Source: Macrobrachium rosenbergii
Taxonomy: Eukaryota; Arthropoda; Malacostraca; Decapoda; Palaemonidae
NCBI RefSeq assembly: GCF_040412425.1
Contig: NC_089749.1
Coordinates: 14,582,662-14,646,661 of the forward strand
Length of the DNA: 64,000 bases
Direction: 5' to 3'
Part shown: positions 38,563 through 50,401 of the stretch, piece by piece
Numbering within the stretch: the first letter of the stretch is position 1
Layout of the letters: each line of letters begins with the position of its first letter
Position numbers and translations under genes: made by a program
Notes under the pieces: generated by a model
Told to the model about the DNA's origin: nothing
Seen by the model: only the letters and a program-made list of their open reading frames with translations
Database searches by the model: none

Positions 38563-38663
38563 TACCTTCCACCCTCGCACAACAGTTTTCATTTTTTTCT
38601 GTGCTGAATGACATTATAGGTCCCAGTGCTTGGCCTTTGGCCTAAATTTTATATTCCATTTCC
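38408..38663 (-). repeat. R3 repeat interrupted by an S1 insertion
   Basis: Left part CATTCCTTTTACTATACCTC, right part GACATTATAGGTCCCAGTGC. The two halves are separated by the nested element at 38465-38566. Confidence 0.75.
38465..38566 (+). mobile_element. 5'-truncated S1 copy nested inside an R3 repeat, with target-site duplication TTACC
   Basis: CATGTATAGGGCTCATCTTC, TGAATAAT and an (AAT)n tail interrupt the R3 copy at 38408-38663. TTACC at 38465-38469 is repeated at 38562-38566, exactly where uninterrupted R3 copies read CATCTTAC-TTTCCACC. Confidence 0.75.
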
Positions 38664-38929
38664 AGTTTAAGTACCATCATCACTGGTCTCTTTCACCCAA
38701 GAGAGGAATTTCCTCTAGCGGAAGACTGCCCCGCAAGTCGAGTGGCTTTTGATAAAACTTCTAAAAGATGAATTTCGTTAACAAGGAATAAGAACAAAAC
38801 CGTGTAATAACTAGAGCAAGCAACACATTCTGAATTAATCTCATAAGACTTAACGAATGTCCTTTTAAAAATGTTCCCTTTGAATGTTCACAAAATACTA
38901 CCGAAGAGGCACATAGTGTCACCACCTAC

Positions 38930-39205
38930 AATAGCTCTTTGTTGGGTGAGTCGGTAGAGCTGCGGACTGTCACTCGATGGGCCGGAGTTCAATTCCCCGG
39001 CCGGCTGACGAAAGAGTTAGAGGAATTTATTTCTGGTGATAGAATTCATTTTCTCGCTATAATGTGGTTCGGATTCACAACAAGCTGTAGGTCCGTTGCT
39101 AAGTAACCAGTAGGTTCTTAACCACGTAAAATAAGTCTAATCCTTCGGGCCAGCCCTAGGAGAGCTGTTAATCAGCTCAGTGGTCTGGTAAAACTAAGGT
39201 ATACT
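38930..39205 (+). mobile_element. tRNA-derived SINE, second family
   Basis: A tRNA-like head (GTTGGGTGAGTCGGTAGAGC, then box B GGAGTTCAATTCC) is followed by a ~190-bp body (ATTTCTGGTGATAGAATTCA, then TCCTTCGGGCCAGCCCTAGG) ending AAACTAAGGTATACTTAA. Single copy in the window. Confidence 0.7.
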
Positions 39206-39633
39206 TAACCACCTACAATGACAAGGGCCCCCCGCCCCCATTCTACCCAACCACCCCTACAAATTTGGACCCGAATATGAATCCAGATCGACTCAAAACC
39301 TGGCCAAAAGCCCCACTCCTCATAAAGGCTCGGTGATTTCCATCGATGACTTTCTCTGTCATCTTGTGGTTGGGCAGACGGCCAAACCAGCATCAGACGC
39401 CGGAGAATGACGAAAAGTACCTTTGTCTCCAGAGATGACAACATCTATATGAATACAATTTGTATACTAATAGCAAGCACTTCCTTTAATATTGGCGTGC
39501 AAGCACTATTGCAATGAATATCATTGAATTACGAATTACTGTATCTTTGTCGCCCGGTGATGATAATATTCACGTTGATATGTCTTGTATTCTGACATCA
39601 AGTATTCTTTTAGTATTGTTTATGTGCAAACAT

Positions 39634-39673
39634 TGCAGACTAAAAGTGATCAGAGTGATGGCTAATGCATGCA

Positions 39674-39705
<32 letters not shown>

Positions 39706-39872
39706 ATGTCTCTATATATATATAAGATATATATATACACTATGTGTATATATATATAAATAAAAATGAGAGATAGATATACATGAGTATAGAGATAGAA
39801 ATAAAAAAGAGAGAGAGAGAGAGAGAGAGAGATGCATGCACTAGCCGTCATTCTGATCACTTTTAGTCTGCA
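39634..39872. repeat. Inverted repeat around a (CT)n-(TA)n-(GA)n core
   Basis: TGCAGACTAAAAGTGATCAG (39634 onward) through ATGCATGCATCTCTCT is mirrored by GAGAGATGCATGCACTAGCC to CTGATCACTTTTAGTCTGCA (ending 39872). The whole forms a long hairpin with a microsatellite loop. Confidence 0.75.
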
Positions 39873-40569
39873 ATACATTATTATATATACTATATATGTA
39901 TTTACACACACATATATATATGTGTAAATAGGCTACATATATATATGCATACATACATACATACATATATATATTATACATATATTTATATACACACACA
40001 CATATATGCTAATCATGGAACACCCCTGGTAAAAATTTTCGTTAAAATTCACATAATAGTTTTTCGTAACTGCGGTAGCAAACAGACACACAAACAAAAG
40101 CAATAAAACAAAACAAAATAAAATAAAATAAACGGACCGAGAACACCATAATCACAGCCCCCTGTAGCTGAGGTACTAAAATCGAGGTTAATATCCATCC
40201 CGTATCACGCAGCCTTTTAATTCTGGTAATATTATTTTTTCCGCACGGTAATAAAGAAGGATAATCTGAGACGCTTACGAAGGATTGTTTTCCAGTAGGA
40301 TCAGCCGTTCCTGGACATAGCGAAGGAGGGAGCGAAAAGGTGCATTGTGGGAGTAGAGAAGGAAAGAATGTATGGAGGGGGGGAAGGGGGTTAAAGAACT
40401 TAGGGGGAGGAGGAGGAGAAAGGCATAGACGGAGAGAAATGGATTAGGAAAGGGGAGGTTGAAAACCTTGAATCCAACCAGATGGCCAAGACTGATTCTA
40501 CAATTCCCATTCCCTAACCTGGAATTGGAATCCCAACGGGAATGGATACAATACCTTGCAAAAATCTCT

Positions 40570-40632
40570 CTCCTCAGTATCTCTCTCCTCTCTCTATCTA
40601 TATCTCTCTATATATATATATATATATATGTG

Positions 40633-40663
<31 letters not shown>

Positions 40664-40745
40664 ATGCGTATCTAAACGCACACACACACATATATGTATA
40701 TATATGTGTACATATATATACACACATATATACTGTATATACATA
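40570..40745 (+). repeat. (CT)n/(TA)n/(TG)n compound microsatellite
   Basis: CTCTC block, then (TA)n, (TG)n, (CA)n and mixed TA. Confidence 0.9.
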
Positions 40746-41078
40746 TATTTATAATTCAGGGACGTATAAGATGAAAAAGCCAAGCCAATAAACAGTATGA
40801 AATCTCAAATATGCCGCATACACGACCTATCTTCCATAAACACCCAGTTAGCAGTTGCTAACTGTCAATCATATTGTTAACGCCGGAAAACAGAGGCCAA
40901 AAAAGTAACAAACAATTATATAAGCTTGAAAGTGACTCTATTTACTAACCACTTCCAGAAAAGAGCGACCGCAGTTTGTCTTGAATGATTTTCCCTTGAA
41001 AGAAGACCTTCAGTGTACGAATTCTGTCTACTGTACAAGTTCAGTCGAGAAAACTGCCTTTTCTACGACATTCATTAA

Positions 41079-42161
41079 GTGGTATACAGTATGTCATCTC
41101 CTGGAAAAACCATGACCGGCCCCTCCGGAACGAACCAAGTCATAACAGAGAGCGAGATCGAAACGCTGTGTGACAGGGCTCTGGACAAAGCGTTCAAGAA
41201 CATTACTTTCATGCTCTCAGTCATAGGCGACGACGTCAAGGAATACGTAAGAGATTATTACGGCGTCGAACCCCGGCAGAAAAGTAACAATAACTGCGAT
41301 CAAACGGACCCTGATGAGACGAGTGACGACGACGCCGCTTCGAAATCTTTACTAGAACAGCCCGAGAGCTCTGACACGAGGTCTGACTCTCATTTCCAGC
41401 AGCCCGCCTCGGGCAGTTCTCCTTCAGTCGAGATAACCCGCACCAGCAGAGGCATCATCAGACAGAGAATTCTCCGTCGGCTTAACGGAGCAGCACGCAG
41501 GCATCGACCCTGTTTTCCTACGGGGGCCGCGGCATCAACCCGCCTCAGGCTGCAGAGAATGGTTATCGACAGGCTGTTGGAACGCGAGATTAGGAAGGCG
41601 CTCTTAGACAACCACAGTTCCTCTGAAGGAGGAAGCGTAGCGAGTATGAATACTCAGTTGTTGGGTCACCTAAGTCAGGTTGCTTTCAGACCGGGTCTTC
41701 GTTCCTCGGAGGGGGAGTACAGCGAGATCAAGAAGGCACTCCTAAACAGCCATAGTTCCTCTGTAGGCAAAGGAGGAGACGGAGTAGGAAGCATGAATGC
41801 AGAGTGTTCAGGTTACCAAGGTCAAGACGCTTCCCCACTGGATCTTAGTGCCTCTGAAGGGCAAGAGAAAGACTGCGGGCAACGTAATAGTGAAGAGAGG
41901 TCAGACTGTCGGTTTCAGAACACCTTCGTCCAGTCCTCTTCTCCTGAAGGTGGATCAGAGAACAGCAGAACAGGGGGCGCTGTTGCAAAACGGCCAGATT
42001 GCATGTTTCAGAAGATACCAAAACCGTTCAGCTCTCCCGAGAAAAGCACCACTACTGGGATTGCCAACTGGTTGCTTCCGCAGGATTCAAAGAGCGATGA
42101 CAATTCTCCTGACGGTGACCCAGACAGAGTCATTGTGGAAAGGTTAAGTTACCCGTTCTAG
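41079..42161 (+). CDS. Single-exon protein with divergent TSC22-box-like N-terminus and internally repeated tail (TSC22-like D)
   Basis: A 360-aa intronless frame. The first ATG is at 41079; a second at 41091 (MSSPGK) is equally possible. Residues ~27-65 form a helix (IETLCDRALDKAFKNITFML, then VIGDDVKEYVRDYYG) that can be laid over the TSC-box with a 3-residue gap, but there is no clear zipper. The rest is polar and repetitive. EIRKALLDNHSSSEGG recurs as EIKKALLNSHSSSVGK, and a motif R-S/P-D-x-x-F-Q followed by SSSPEGG-like text occurs three times. A basic stretch (RQRILRRLNGAARRHR) lies near residue 130. The GC content is higher than in the flanks, as expected for coding sequence. AATAAA occurs at 42990-42995. 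No known family recognised; the link to TSC22 is a weak inference supported by the cluster setting. Confidence 0.6.
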   Translation: MVYSMSSPGKTMTGPSGTNQVITESEIETLCDRALDKAFKNITFMLSVIGDDVKEYVRDYYGVEPRQKSNNNCDQTDPDETSDDDAASKSLLEQPESSDTRSDSHFQQPASGSSPSVEITRTSRGIIRQRILRRLNGAARRHRPCFPTGAAASTRLRLQRMVIDRLLEREIRKALLDNHSSSEGGSVASMNTQLLGHLSQVAFRPGLRSSEGEYSEIKKALLNSHSSSVGKGGDGVGSMNAECSGYQGQDASPLDLSASEGQEKDCGQRNSEERSDCRFQNTFVQSSSPEGGSENSRTGGAVAKRPDCMFQKIPKPFSSPEKSTTTGIANWLLPQDSKSDDNSPDGDPDRVIVERLSYPF

Positions 42162-42989
42162 AACGACACTTCACGGTACAGAAATCCGTGTCTATGAACC
42201 CTATAACGAGAGTAGTTGTCACTCACATTCTCCTGAAGGAAGGAGAGACATTCTCTTGAAGGAAAGAGATATAAAAAAAATTAAATTTTGAGCACCAAGG
42301 AGGTCCCATTTTCAATAGTTTTTTTTTTTATGAAGGAATGGGTCAGCAAAGGAAACAGGACGTCTAGAAGCTATAACGTTTCTATTATCTATCTGTAAAT
42401 TATAATGTTTACACGACTCTGAAACTATTGTTTAACAGAAAAAAAAAGAAAGACGCGCTTATATTTTAAACTCATTTTTATGCAAGTTTTTTTTGTTTTG
42501 AAACCAACTAAGGCCCTTGAAAAACTTCTGAACATTTGTTATTTTGCCCTTTTTAAAGGTTAGAATTAAATTATAAACTATGAATATTCGGATTTATATC
42601 ACTGTAGTATGAACAGATATTTTTTGATAAGAGCATGATATACCAAACCATTAAACGAATCCTCTGTTGAATTTTGGATCCAGCAGACGTAATTGCCAAT
42701 GTAACTTGCCAATGTAACTCAACCAGTTCCACTATTAAACCTTTTACAGAAGTTAATTTGCATTTTGTCCTTTGATCCAAGGCCAATTGCAACATCGACT
42801 AGACCGAGCTGAGCATGGAAAAACTAACTTAGATTCTTTTAAAACAAGTTCACTCGTGGTAATGATTTTGTTCATGAAACTTGTAATTCGCGTGACCAAG
42901 AGCCTTAAAAAAAAAAAAGATTCAATTGTAATGTCCCAGACTCAGAACCTTAAAAAAATTTAATGTTCCAGACCAAGAACCTAAAAGCA

Positions 42990-42995
42990 AATAAA
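42990..42995 (+). terminator. Poly(A) signal candidate after TSC22-like D
   Basis: AATAAA in the context GCAAATAAAG, about 830 bases beyond the stop at 42161. Position is the only evidence. Confidence 0.3.
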
Positions 42996-43306
42996 GTTTA
43001 AAAATTGTAATGTTCTAGAAAAAAAATTGTTGCAGATCTGACACTCATTAATGGCTGAGCGCCAAATTTTGTTTATATATTACTTTCCCCCTTATTATAT
43101 TCTTCGGTTCTTGGCCAGAAAAGAAGTATGGATTATTTATTTATCTATCTATATATCTATCTGTATATAATTGTCTGTGTGAGTTAACAGGTGTCCGAAA
43201 AATGACACCTTTTCAGTAATTATGTGTATCCAAATATCAATCGTCAATACTATTGTATCGTGTATAAATAGTGAACGAAGCATATAATTATATAAAGTAA
43301 TTTTGT

Positions 43307-43309
<3 letters not shown>

Positions 43310-43369
<60 letters not shown>

Positions 43370-43616
43370 CCTTTTCATGCCGTTAATCAAATCCTCGTTG
43401 TGATTAATCGGGACCGAATTAGAATTACTTGCTAGGAAAATATGTAATATTTCGTAACATTATCTTCGTAACATTATATATATCTGGTAATCTGTGCTCA
43501 TATATATATAAAACATAATTATATCGTTATCCTTCTTACTACCCTACGAGATAACAGCAGTTGACTATAAGCGTAATCATGTTAACGCAATTGTCGCTAA
43601 AGCTGCAGTGTGTGTA

Positions 43617-43679
<63 letters not shown>

Positions 43680-43690
43680 TATACATATAC
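43310..43690 (+). repeat. Two (TA)n microsatellites
   Basis: 43310-43367 and 43619-43690. Confidence 0.9.
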
Positions 43691-44316
43691 ACTATTGATC
43701 GTCAATAAAATGACAGAGAGAGAGATTGTATACTGTAGGCTTGGCCTAGGCCAACCGGTAGGTAATATTATTTCATCTAACGTAAGCAGATTTCTTAGGC
43801 CTAGGCCTATCGGTGCAATACGATAAAGGTGTATTACAAACTAACCTAGTCAGCTAGTCACACTCGTTCAAGAGTACCGATTTGCTCATTTGTTCCTCGT
43901 AATTAGTTCAAGTGACTGTGGGTACGATATTTTAACACCAACACACCCACTTTCGGCTTCATCAGCCTAGCGAAACTAGCCTACCTAGTATTATCCCGCC
44001 ATATGAAATTGCTTCATCCTAACATAACCGATGAACGTACAAACGTCAACTGTGCTCCATGAGATTACGAAAGTGGCTTATGGACCGTCTTCGTTTCAGA
44101 GCACGTAACGTCCATCCCCCAAGTTGCTGATAATTGATAAAATCACGTATTTTCCATGAACTGCTTAACAACGAACTATAAAGTTAACCAAGTCCTAGAA
44201 CAGAAAATCTCTATCATCCATCATGCATAACTTTTTCAAATGCAAAGCAGGCCTCCGCGCATGCACGTCTTATAAAGGCTTAAAACCTTAAAATAAGAAA
44301 AATGATCAACTCACCT

Positions 44317-44543
44317 TGGGCACCATTGAGAGTCGATACGCCACGAGTGTCAATATTCGTGCAAGCATCAGTGTTTTTGAACCTTGACGAAGCACATTTT
44401 GATATATATTGATTCTCCAGTCCATTATGGAAGCGAAATAAGTACTCGGAAACTGGGAAATAACTCCCAACGCCGCACATTTTCACTAAAAAAGTCAAAA
44501 CTGTGGAAACAGCGTAGACAACGACGTCAATAGAGCCACTCAT
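44317..44543 (-). CDS. Candidate first coding exon of a minus-strand gene
   Basis: From the ATG at 44543 the minus strand is open for about 76 codons. The frame starts MSGSIDVVVYAVSTVLTFLV, a hydrophobic N-terminus that could be a signal peptide or signal anchor. It ends CCCAAG/GTGAGT, a consensus splice donor. The product so far contains SYFPVSEYLFRFHNGLENQY and is not recognised. Downstream exons would lie at lower coordinates; I could not identify one, and the D gene at 41.1 kb lies on the other strand in that direction. E2F-like and CRE-like sites lie about 250-270 bases upstream of the ATG, as in a short-leader promoter. Confidence 0.4.
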
Positions 44544-44791
44544 ACCCTCTCATGCCACGAGACTGCACCATTTCGAAGCTACTAAATAACAAGAATAATT
44601 TATAAATGTTATGAGATATCGCAGGAAAAAAATATGTCCTAGGTAAATTCTTGTATTGATAATCATTAACTTTCATTTTAAGGATCAGAAACAATACTGC
44701 AAAAACAGTTTTATTTAATACTCCATGTCTGAAAGTTCAACGGTTGACTCCGAGCCATCCTGAATCGAAAGCGTTGCTGTGGCGGCAATGA

Positions 44792-44816
44792 TTTCCCGCC
44801 AAATAATGTGACGTCA
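44792..44816 (-). promoter_or_regulatory. E2F-like TTTCCCGCC and palindromic CRE TGACGTCA
   Basis: TTTCCCGCC at 44792-44800 and TGACGTCA at 44809-44816 are consensus-quality motifs 9 bases apart, in a locally GC-richer patch upstream of the candidate exon at 44317-44543. Function is inferred from motif identity and position. Confidence 0.45.
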
Positions 44817-45479
44817 CAGGTTAAAAATGCAATTGCTTCGCTTTGTTTGTACAGCTTTTTTCGGGGCAAATTTATCGTTAAATTGGTATACAATACAAAT
44901 GTAACCTTATGTAATTAAGTTTTAATGATTCTCTACTTTTTTAGAACAATTAATTTAAAGCTTCGTGTAGTCTACTTACACCCACGGCCTAGGTATATAC
45001 CTAGACCGTGCTATAAAAATGCTCCTTAGTTTCTGTAAATACAACTTTCCTTCTATCGATTTGTTTTTCCTTGCGAAATTGACATACTTGAAGCTTGAGT
45101 CAGGATTCTGAGCATTTTCTCAAGCTAATAGGAAATTGTTTCATTTTCAAGGAAAAAGAAAACTTGCTTTCATCAACCAAATCAAAACTTAATACGGAAC
45201 ATCTCTGGTGATTCGAATAAAAATACTCTTTGGAGACGGTAATTCATTTTAAATGGTGGCTGAGGTATACTGAGGTATTCCTCAGCATACATGGGATATA
45301 ACGTTATCAAACAACGTTTAAGTCTCCTGTCAGCGTTTCTTGTAGGAAAAAGTATTCAACAATAATATCAATAAGTAGTTACAGTGCCCCGTCTAAACAG
45401 GGACTCGAACACTGGCCATCTCGCAGTTGGAACAAAGACCAAGAAATATCATGTCATCAGTAGTACCAGTAATTTTTAT

Positions 45480-45786
45480 TACAAGAAACGGTAGCACTGG
45501 TAGGTACTCCTTGCAAAACAAAGAAAAATAGCTGATACCAGATAATGAATGAATTAAAATATTCCACCGCTCGGACATGAATAGAACGCGGGATAATTGG
45601 AGTCTCGGGATGTTTCCCGGCTCTGCCACAGCAGCCTAAATTACAGAAGGCAAATGAATTTTTAGATGTTAGGGAAATGACTTCATGAGAGAGAGAGAGA
45701 GAGAGGAGGAAATAACAGTAATCCAATTTACTGTGGAAACCAAAGCAGCAAGAGCAAGATGCACTAGACCTATAATGTTATACGGC

Positions 45787-45822
<36 letters not shown>

Positions 45823-46210
45823 GGGGAATTATTACAATGATATTGTGGAAACAAAAACAGAAAGAGCAAGATACGTTAGACCTATAATGTTACACGATTG
45901 AGAGAGAGCATAATTAACTAATTTGCTGAATTATCTTTCAGAGGAGGTTATTACGGTAATTCATTTTTGTGTGTGCTTGGGGGGGGGGAGAGAACGAGAG
46001 AGACCAAGATTAATTAATTAGGCTGAATTGCCTCAAGGAAGAGTTTATTCGCTCATTTCTATGGCCCAAATAAGAACTGACCTACAACAAGGTGCAAATG
46101 GAGGTTGACGTATTACTCTCCAAGATTAGAGAGGGGTCTCTGGATACGGTTTGGATTAAGCTGGCTTTGCCTTAGGCGGTAACGTATATCAGGGATTAGG
46201 AGGCCTGGTG
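45480..46210 (-). repeat. Segment S, copy 1 (3' of membrane gene copy 1)
   Basis: Its reverse complement matches 53140-54000 by eye, including TCTAATCTTGGAGAGTAA, CATTTGCACCTTG and GGGCCATA, and then GAGCGGTGGAAT further on. (GA)n tracts interrupt it at the places where (CT)n tracts interrupt the other copy. Confidence 0.65.
45690..45905 (+). repeat. ~120-bp duplication bounded by (GA)n inside segment S
   Basis: TGTGGAAACCAAAGCAGCAA, GAGCAAGATGCACTAGACCT, ATAATGTTATACG is repeated at about 45844-45897. Confidence 0.7.
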
Positions 46211-46438
46211 GAACGTTTTCCTTGAGAATTTTCCGCTGAGCTTCAGTGTTTGTTTTCAACGGGATATATGTATATTATATATATGTATATATATCTACAT
46301 ATATATATGTATATATTATATATATAATGTCACTGTTCATTGATATATATCCGGTTTTTTCTTCAGTGGCGACTGTACTTTGCAAAGAAAGTTAACGGAA
46401 GACAAATTAATAAATAAAAAAACTTTCTACTCAAACTT

Positions 46439-46444
46439 TTTATT
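46439..46444 (-). terminator. Poly(A) signal of copy 1
   Basis: CATTAATAAA on the minus strand, about 500 bases past the stop. The same CATTAATAAA occurs at the same relative place in copy 2, with shared flanking text (GTTTGAG before, TTTGTCTTCC after). Confidence 0.65.
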
Positions 46445-46943
46445 AATGTATAAATATAAAAAACTGACATTTTTCGACCTATCATCACAAGGTTTCGTGA
46501 TTACAGCCTTATACCGAGAATTGTAAAAAAAAAAAAGATAAGCGAAGCGTAATAAATATAGATATTTGTGGTAGACCCAGACACAGGCACACACGAAACA
46601 CGTGTACAGAAAGTAAGACTAGGTTTCCTTCTGACCAGAAATGTGCAACTAAAGTACCAAAGTAAGCGCAGAAGCAGTAAGTACAAATCAAATCTTAAAT
46701 CAAAACACCTCAAGCAAGAACAGGGAATACAAACACTTTGAATGTCGTAACAGATAGACAGAGAGAATCATTTGACTAGTCTTAGCAGGTAAAAAGTTCA
46801 GTCATATTATGGCACTGAATTTGTACTTTGTAATCCTACTGTCATACACACATACACATTTTTTTCTACATCCCTGTTCCCAAATCCAGCCGGGTGAGAC
46901 TAACGATTAAGAGAATATGTAGAGATGCTTCTGTAGGCTGACT

Positions 46944-47044
46944 TCAGACAGGTTCTGGTAGAGGCAAGCCCTTGATAAAGATGCCCTTATCTAATGTCAG
47001 ATCGAGCACAACACAGTCTTCTGCCCGGTTCGATTCGTCTGAAA

Positions 47045-47107
<63 letters not shown>

Positions 47108-47779
47108 TTTTTAAATTCATAGACAATAAATAAAAAAAAATAATAGTAATGAAAATTAAAATAATGATAAATAAAAAATAATGACAAAAATTAAAAATTA
47201 AAAATAGAAATAATAATAATAATAATAACAATAATTCCTAGACAAGAATAATACTACTGTAGCATCAACAACTGCATCACATTAATGCAAAATATCTTCA
47301 AAAACATCAAAGCTAAATCGCTTTGACTGAGCTTTTAAATAAAACCCGCTTTGACAAAAAAAAAAAACAAAAAAACTTACCATTTGAAGCAGACTGCGAC
47401 GCGGCGTCGGGAGTGCTTCCACCCCTGACTGCTCCCGCCAGAATCTCCTCTAGGCTTCCCAGATTGGCCGTTACTTGTTGCGATGTGACAGGCGCAGACG
47501 GCGCATGCGCAAGTGTGACGAGGGGAATGTGATTCTGTGGAAGGAACCGTAAATAATAATAATAATAATAATAATAATATGGTGAAGAAATCCACAGTTG
47601 TGTAAATGTAAATATATATTAGCAAGGTCTGTATTATTGGAAATATAGACTGAGAAGGAGACTCGTGCAGATTATCGAAAGTTCTCGTTTGCATATATAT
47701 TTCTATAATATATGTTTACATTAGCGCCACTGTGGATGACCTCACCGTTTTAGTGACTCTTACTATTATGAGATATTTA

Positions 47780-47818
<39 letters not shown>

Positions 47819-48403
47819 CTTATTGTTGTTGTGTCTATAGGGGGAAATGTGAGAAACACATCGATAGTTTAGTTTGAACAATAACGATCACTGGACAATA
47901 ATAGTCATTGCAACGTTTGCTTTCACTGTCAATCTGTCAAGTCTAGGTCGAGTATGGCTGATATGCATATAATTATATTTAAATCATAATAATAATTATT
48001 GACGGCAAATGCTTCACAATAGTTTAAATAATAATAATGGTGGGGAATAAATGTGAAAATAAATAAAAGAATGTAAATGAAAAATAAATGAAAATAAACA
48101 AATAAAATAAATAAATAGAAATAAACTAAATGAAAATAAATAAATGGAAATAAACTAAATAGAAGTAATGAATAAAAATAGATAACTAAATGAAAATAAC
48201 TAATTAAAAATAGATAAAAAGAAATAGATAAATGAAAATAGACAAATAAATAAAAATATATATAAATAACAATGAAAAACTAAATGGCATTAAATCAATA
48301 AATAGATGAATAAACGAAAATAAATCCATTAAAATAAACGAATGAAAAAATAAATAGATTATAAACAAGCAGGTAAACGAAAAAAATATATACCAAGAAA
48401 TAA

Positions 48404-48483
<80 letters not shown>

Positions 48484-48713
48484 TGTGTGTGTGTGTATGT
48501 GTGTGTGTAAGTATATATGTAACATATAATAATAACCAATATCACTACCCAAAATATCGAATGTTTCTTGAACTGGGCCCGTGGTTCCTTCCTCTTAAAC
48601 AGCCCCTTGCAGTGTTGCCATATGACGTGGAATAAATAGTACAGGGGGAAGATGGCGAGAAAGACGGAGAAAAAGACCAGAACCACCAACGCTGCGGAAC
48701 TTCCTTCGGCCAT
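46944..48713 (-). CDS. Small single-pass membrane protein, copy 1 (complement of 46944..47038, 47381..47534, 48549..48713)
   Basis: Three coding exons give 137 aa. Exon 2 of the transcript starts CAG/GATGGCC, so the ATG is one base into the exon. It encodes a membrane helix (ALVVLVFFSVFLAIFPLYYL) followed by a basic segment (KGLFKRKEPRAQFKK), which predicts N-out/C-in topology, and ends TTTTGG/GTAGTG. Exon 3 (51 codons, HIPLVTLAHAP, then SLEEILAGAVRGG) ends AAATG/GTAAGT. Exon 4 encodes DESNRAEDCVVLDLTLDKG and ends PLPEPV. Reading frame and all junctions are confirmed by the paralog at 56754-58049. Intron 2 holds (ATAAA/ATAA)n and intron 3 (AAT)n. A non-coding first exon lies at 50080-50401. 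No family recognised; no catalytic motif seen. The cytosolic tail is small and acidic toward its end. Confidence 0.82.
47049..47106 (+). repeat. (AAT)n in intron 3 of membrane gene copy 1
   Basis: It begins 11 bases from the acceptor of exon 4. Copy 2 has (ATT)n at the same place (57905-57961). Confidence 0.9.
48055..48500 (+). repeat. (AAAT)n-like field and (TA)n(TG)n in intron 2 of copy 1
   Basis: AAATAAATAAATGGAAATAA-type units to about 48400, then (TA)n and (TG)n. Copy 2 intron 2 has the complementary ATTT-type field. Confidence 0.85.
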
Positions 48714-48746
48714 CCTGGAACACAGAAGGAAATCACGATCAATTTC

Positions 48747-48777
<31 letters not shown>

Positions 48778-48899
48778 GTAGTAGTAGTAGTTCAAACAGA
48801 GTAGTAGTATGGAGTTCATATGAAATTCTTATTGATGTTGCGGCTCATATCACTCCGTATAGGTCATACAAAAAATAGACACAGAGACATACAGACAGA

Positions 48900-48900
48900 C

Positions 48901-48933
<33 letters not shown>

Positions 48934-48988
48934 TCATGCAAAATGCAGAGGGAGAGAGAGAGAAGTCATGCAAAATAGAGACGGGCAT

Positions 48989-49021
<33 letters not shown>

Positions 49022-49300
49022 CATGCGAATGCAAAATAGAGAGAAAGGGGGGCATAAAGAGAGAGAGAGAGGTCATGCAAAATAGACAGAGGGGTCATGT
49101 AAAATAGAGAGTGAGGGAGGTTCACGCAAAATAGAGATAGACATAGAGAGAGAAAGAGAAGGAGGGTCATGCAAAATAGAGAGAGAGGGGGGCGGGTCAT
49201 GAAAATAAAGACCGACATAGAGAGAGAGACAGAGAGAGAGTGGGGGTCGCGGAAAATATAGACACACACACATGGGGGAGAGAGAGAGAGAGAGAGAGAG
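48900..49300 (+). repeat. (GA)n field with GTCATGCAAAATAGA units, in intron 1 of copy 1
   Basis: GAGAGAGAGAGGTCATGCAA then AATAGAGA recurs about eight times with variable (GA)n length. It gives long frames of Leu-Ser type on the minus strand that are not genes. Confidence 0.7.
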
Positions 49301-50079
49301 AAATACGGAAGCATTCGTTATTCGTAGGTAAATAACCACAATAATATTCACAAAATAATCCGCACGGATATTCTTATGTATGTCAACATTTGAGTGCGTC
49401 ATCTATATAATATATTAAAAAATATGGATAAAAAGAAATAATGCATTCATAAATATGGATATACAGAAATCATAGAATAGAGAATAAACACAAGTTTCAA
49501 ATATCAAGTTTTGAAATAAATCAGTTAGAAGAAATTTTCAGTTAAGCAAATTATAAAATTCACAAAGAAACTGTAATTTAATAAATAAAATCTAAAGTTT
49601 GTTTCAATAGAAATATTGTTCAGTCTGGTTAAACCACATATAATAAGAATAATAAAGTAAATATTACTAATTAACATTATCTAAGTCTAAAATGGCAATT
49701 ATTTAAATATCAAACCGTGAACGCACAGTCTGGAAATGCTGCAATACTGTGACTGGGCTGCTATGTAGTTGGGGGCGATGCCCCCCTAAAGTCACTCGTG
49801 GTCCATAACGCAAATTCTTTAGCTACGTACTTGGAATCCAGAGGTCGAAGCAGACTAAGAAATGTAAGCCTGAGTCAGGCTCAAGTCTATGAAAAGCAAC
49901 ATTATTCACTTGACATAAAACGTCCAAACATCAACACCTATCTAGGCCAGGCTTGGAAAAAAACAAGTAAGGTCCGCCTCGACGATGTAAAAAGCGATAG
50001 GGACTAGAAATTCTTAAGAATAAGTAAAGTGTAAATCTGTAGAATTATTTAGAAAAGATACGAAATAAAATTTACTGAC

Positions 50080-50401
50080 CTGGAGCACAAATTGGTACGC
50101 AGTAGCGACGATGAGTTTTCTCTCTTGTTTACAGAGAACAGCCACAGCTATCTCAGAATCGCACTTTTTTCTTGGGTTATAGCTTATGGCACACAGTCGC
50201 TATTCTTGTGAAATAACACTGGTAGATGACAATTCTTCCTGGAGATTCTTCTTCAGTGGGAAAATGGCCCTTTGCTGTAAAATCACTGGCAAGAGATCAA
50301 AGCCCTCAGAAACTTGTGTGAAAACTGTACAAGGGATACTCGTAGATCAGAACCAGCACAGACCTTTCAACACTTCACTCAACGAAAGAGGTCAGAGAAC
50401 T
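50080..50401 (-). other. Non-coding first exon (5'UTR) of membrane-protein gene copy 1
   Basis: The minus strand from an initiator TCAGTT (A at 50401) to the donor CTCCAG/GTCAGTAAA (exon end 50080) aligns by eye along its whole length with 55924-56213 on the plus strand. Matching both ends and the donor supports an exon. It splices over about 1.4 kb to the coding exon at 48714. Confidence 0.7.

Larger units (their letters stand above)
39206..41078. other. Intergenic DNA before TSC22-like D
   Basis: Besides the inverted repeat and microsatellites, TATATAAG at 40917-40924 is a possible TATA box 155 bp before the D start, without a clear initiator at the right distance. Confidence 0.35.

Noticed and set aside
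49798..50007. 69-codon plus-strand frame
   Set aside because: Lies in intron 1 of membrane gene copy 1, on the opposite strand, with no motif.
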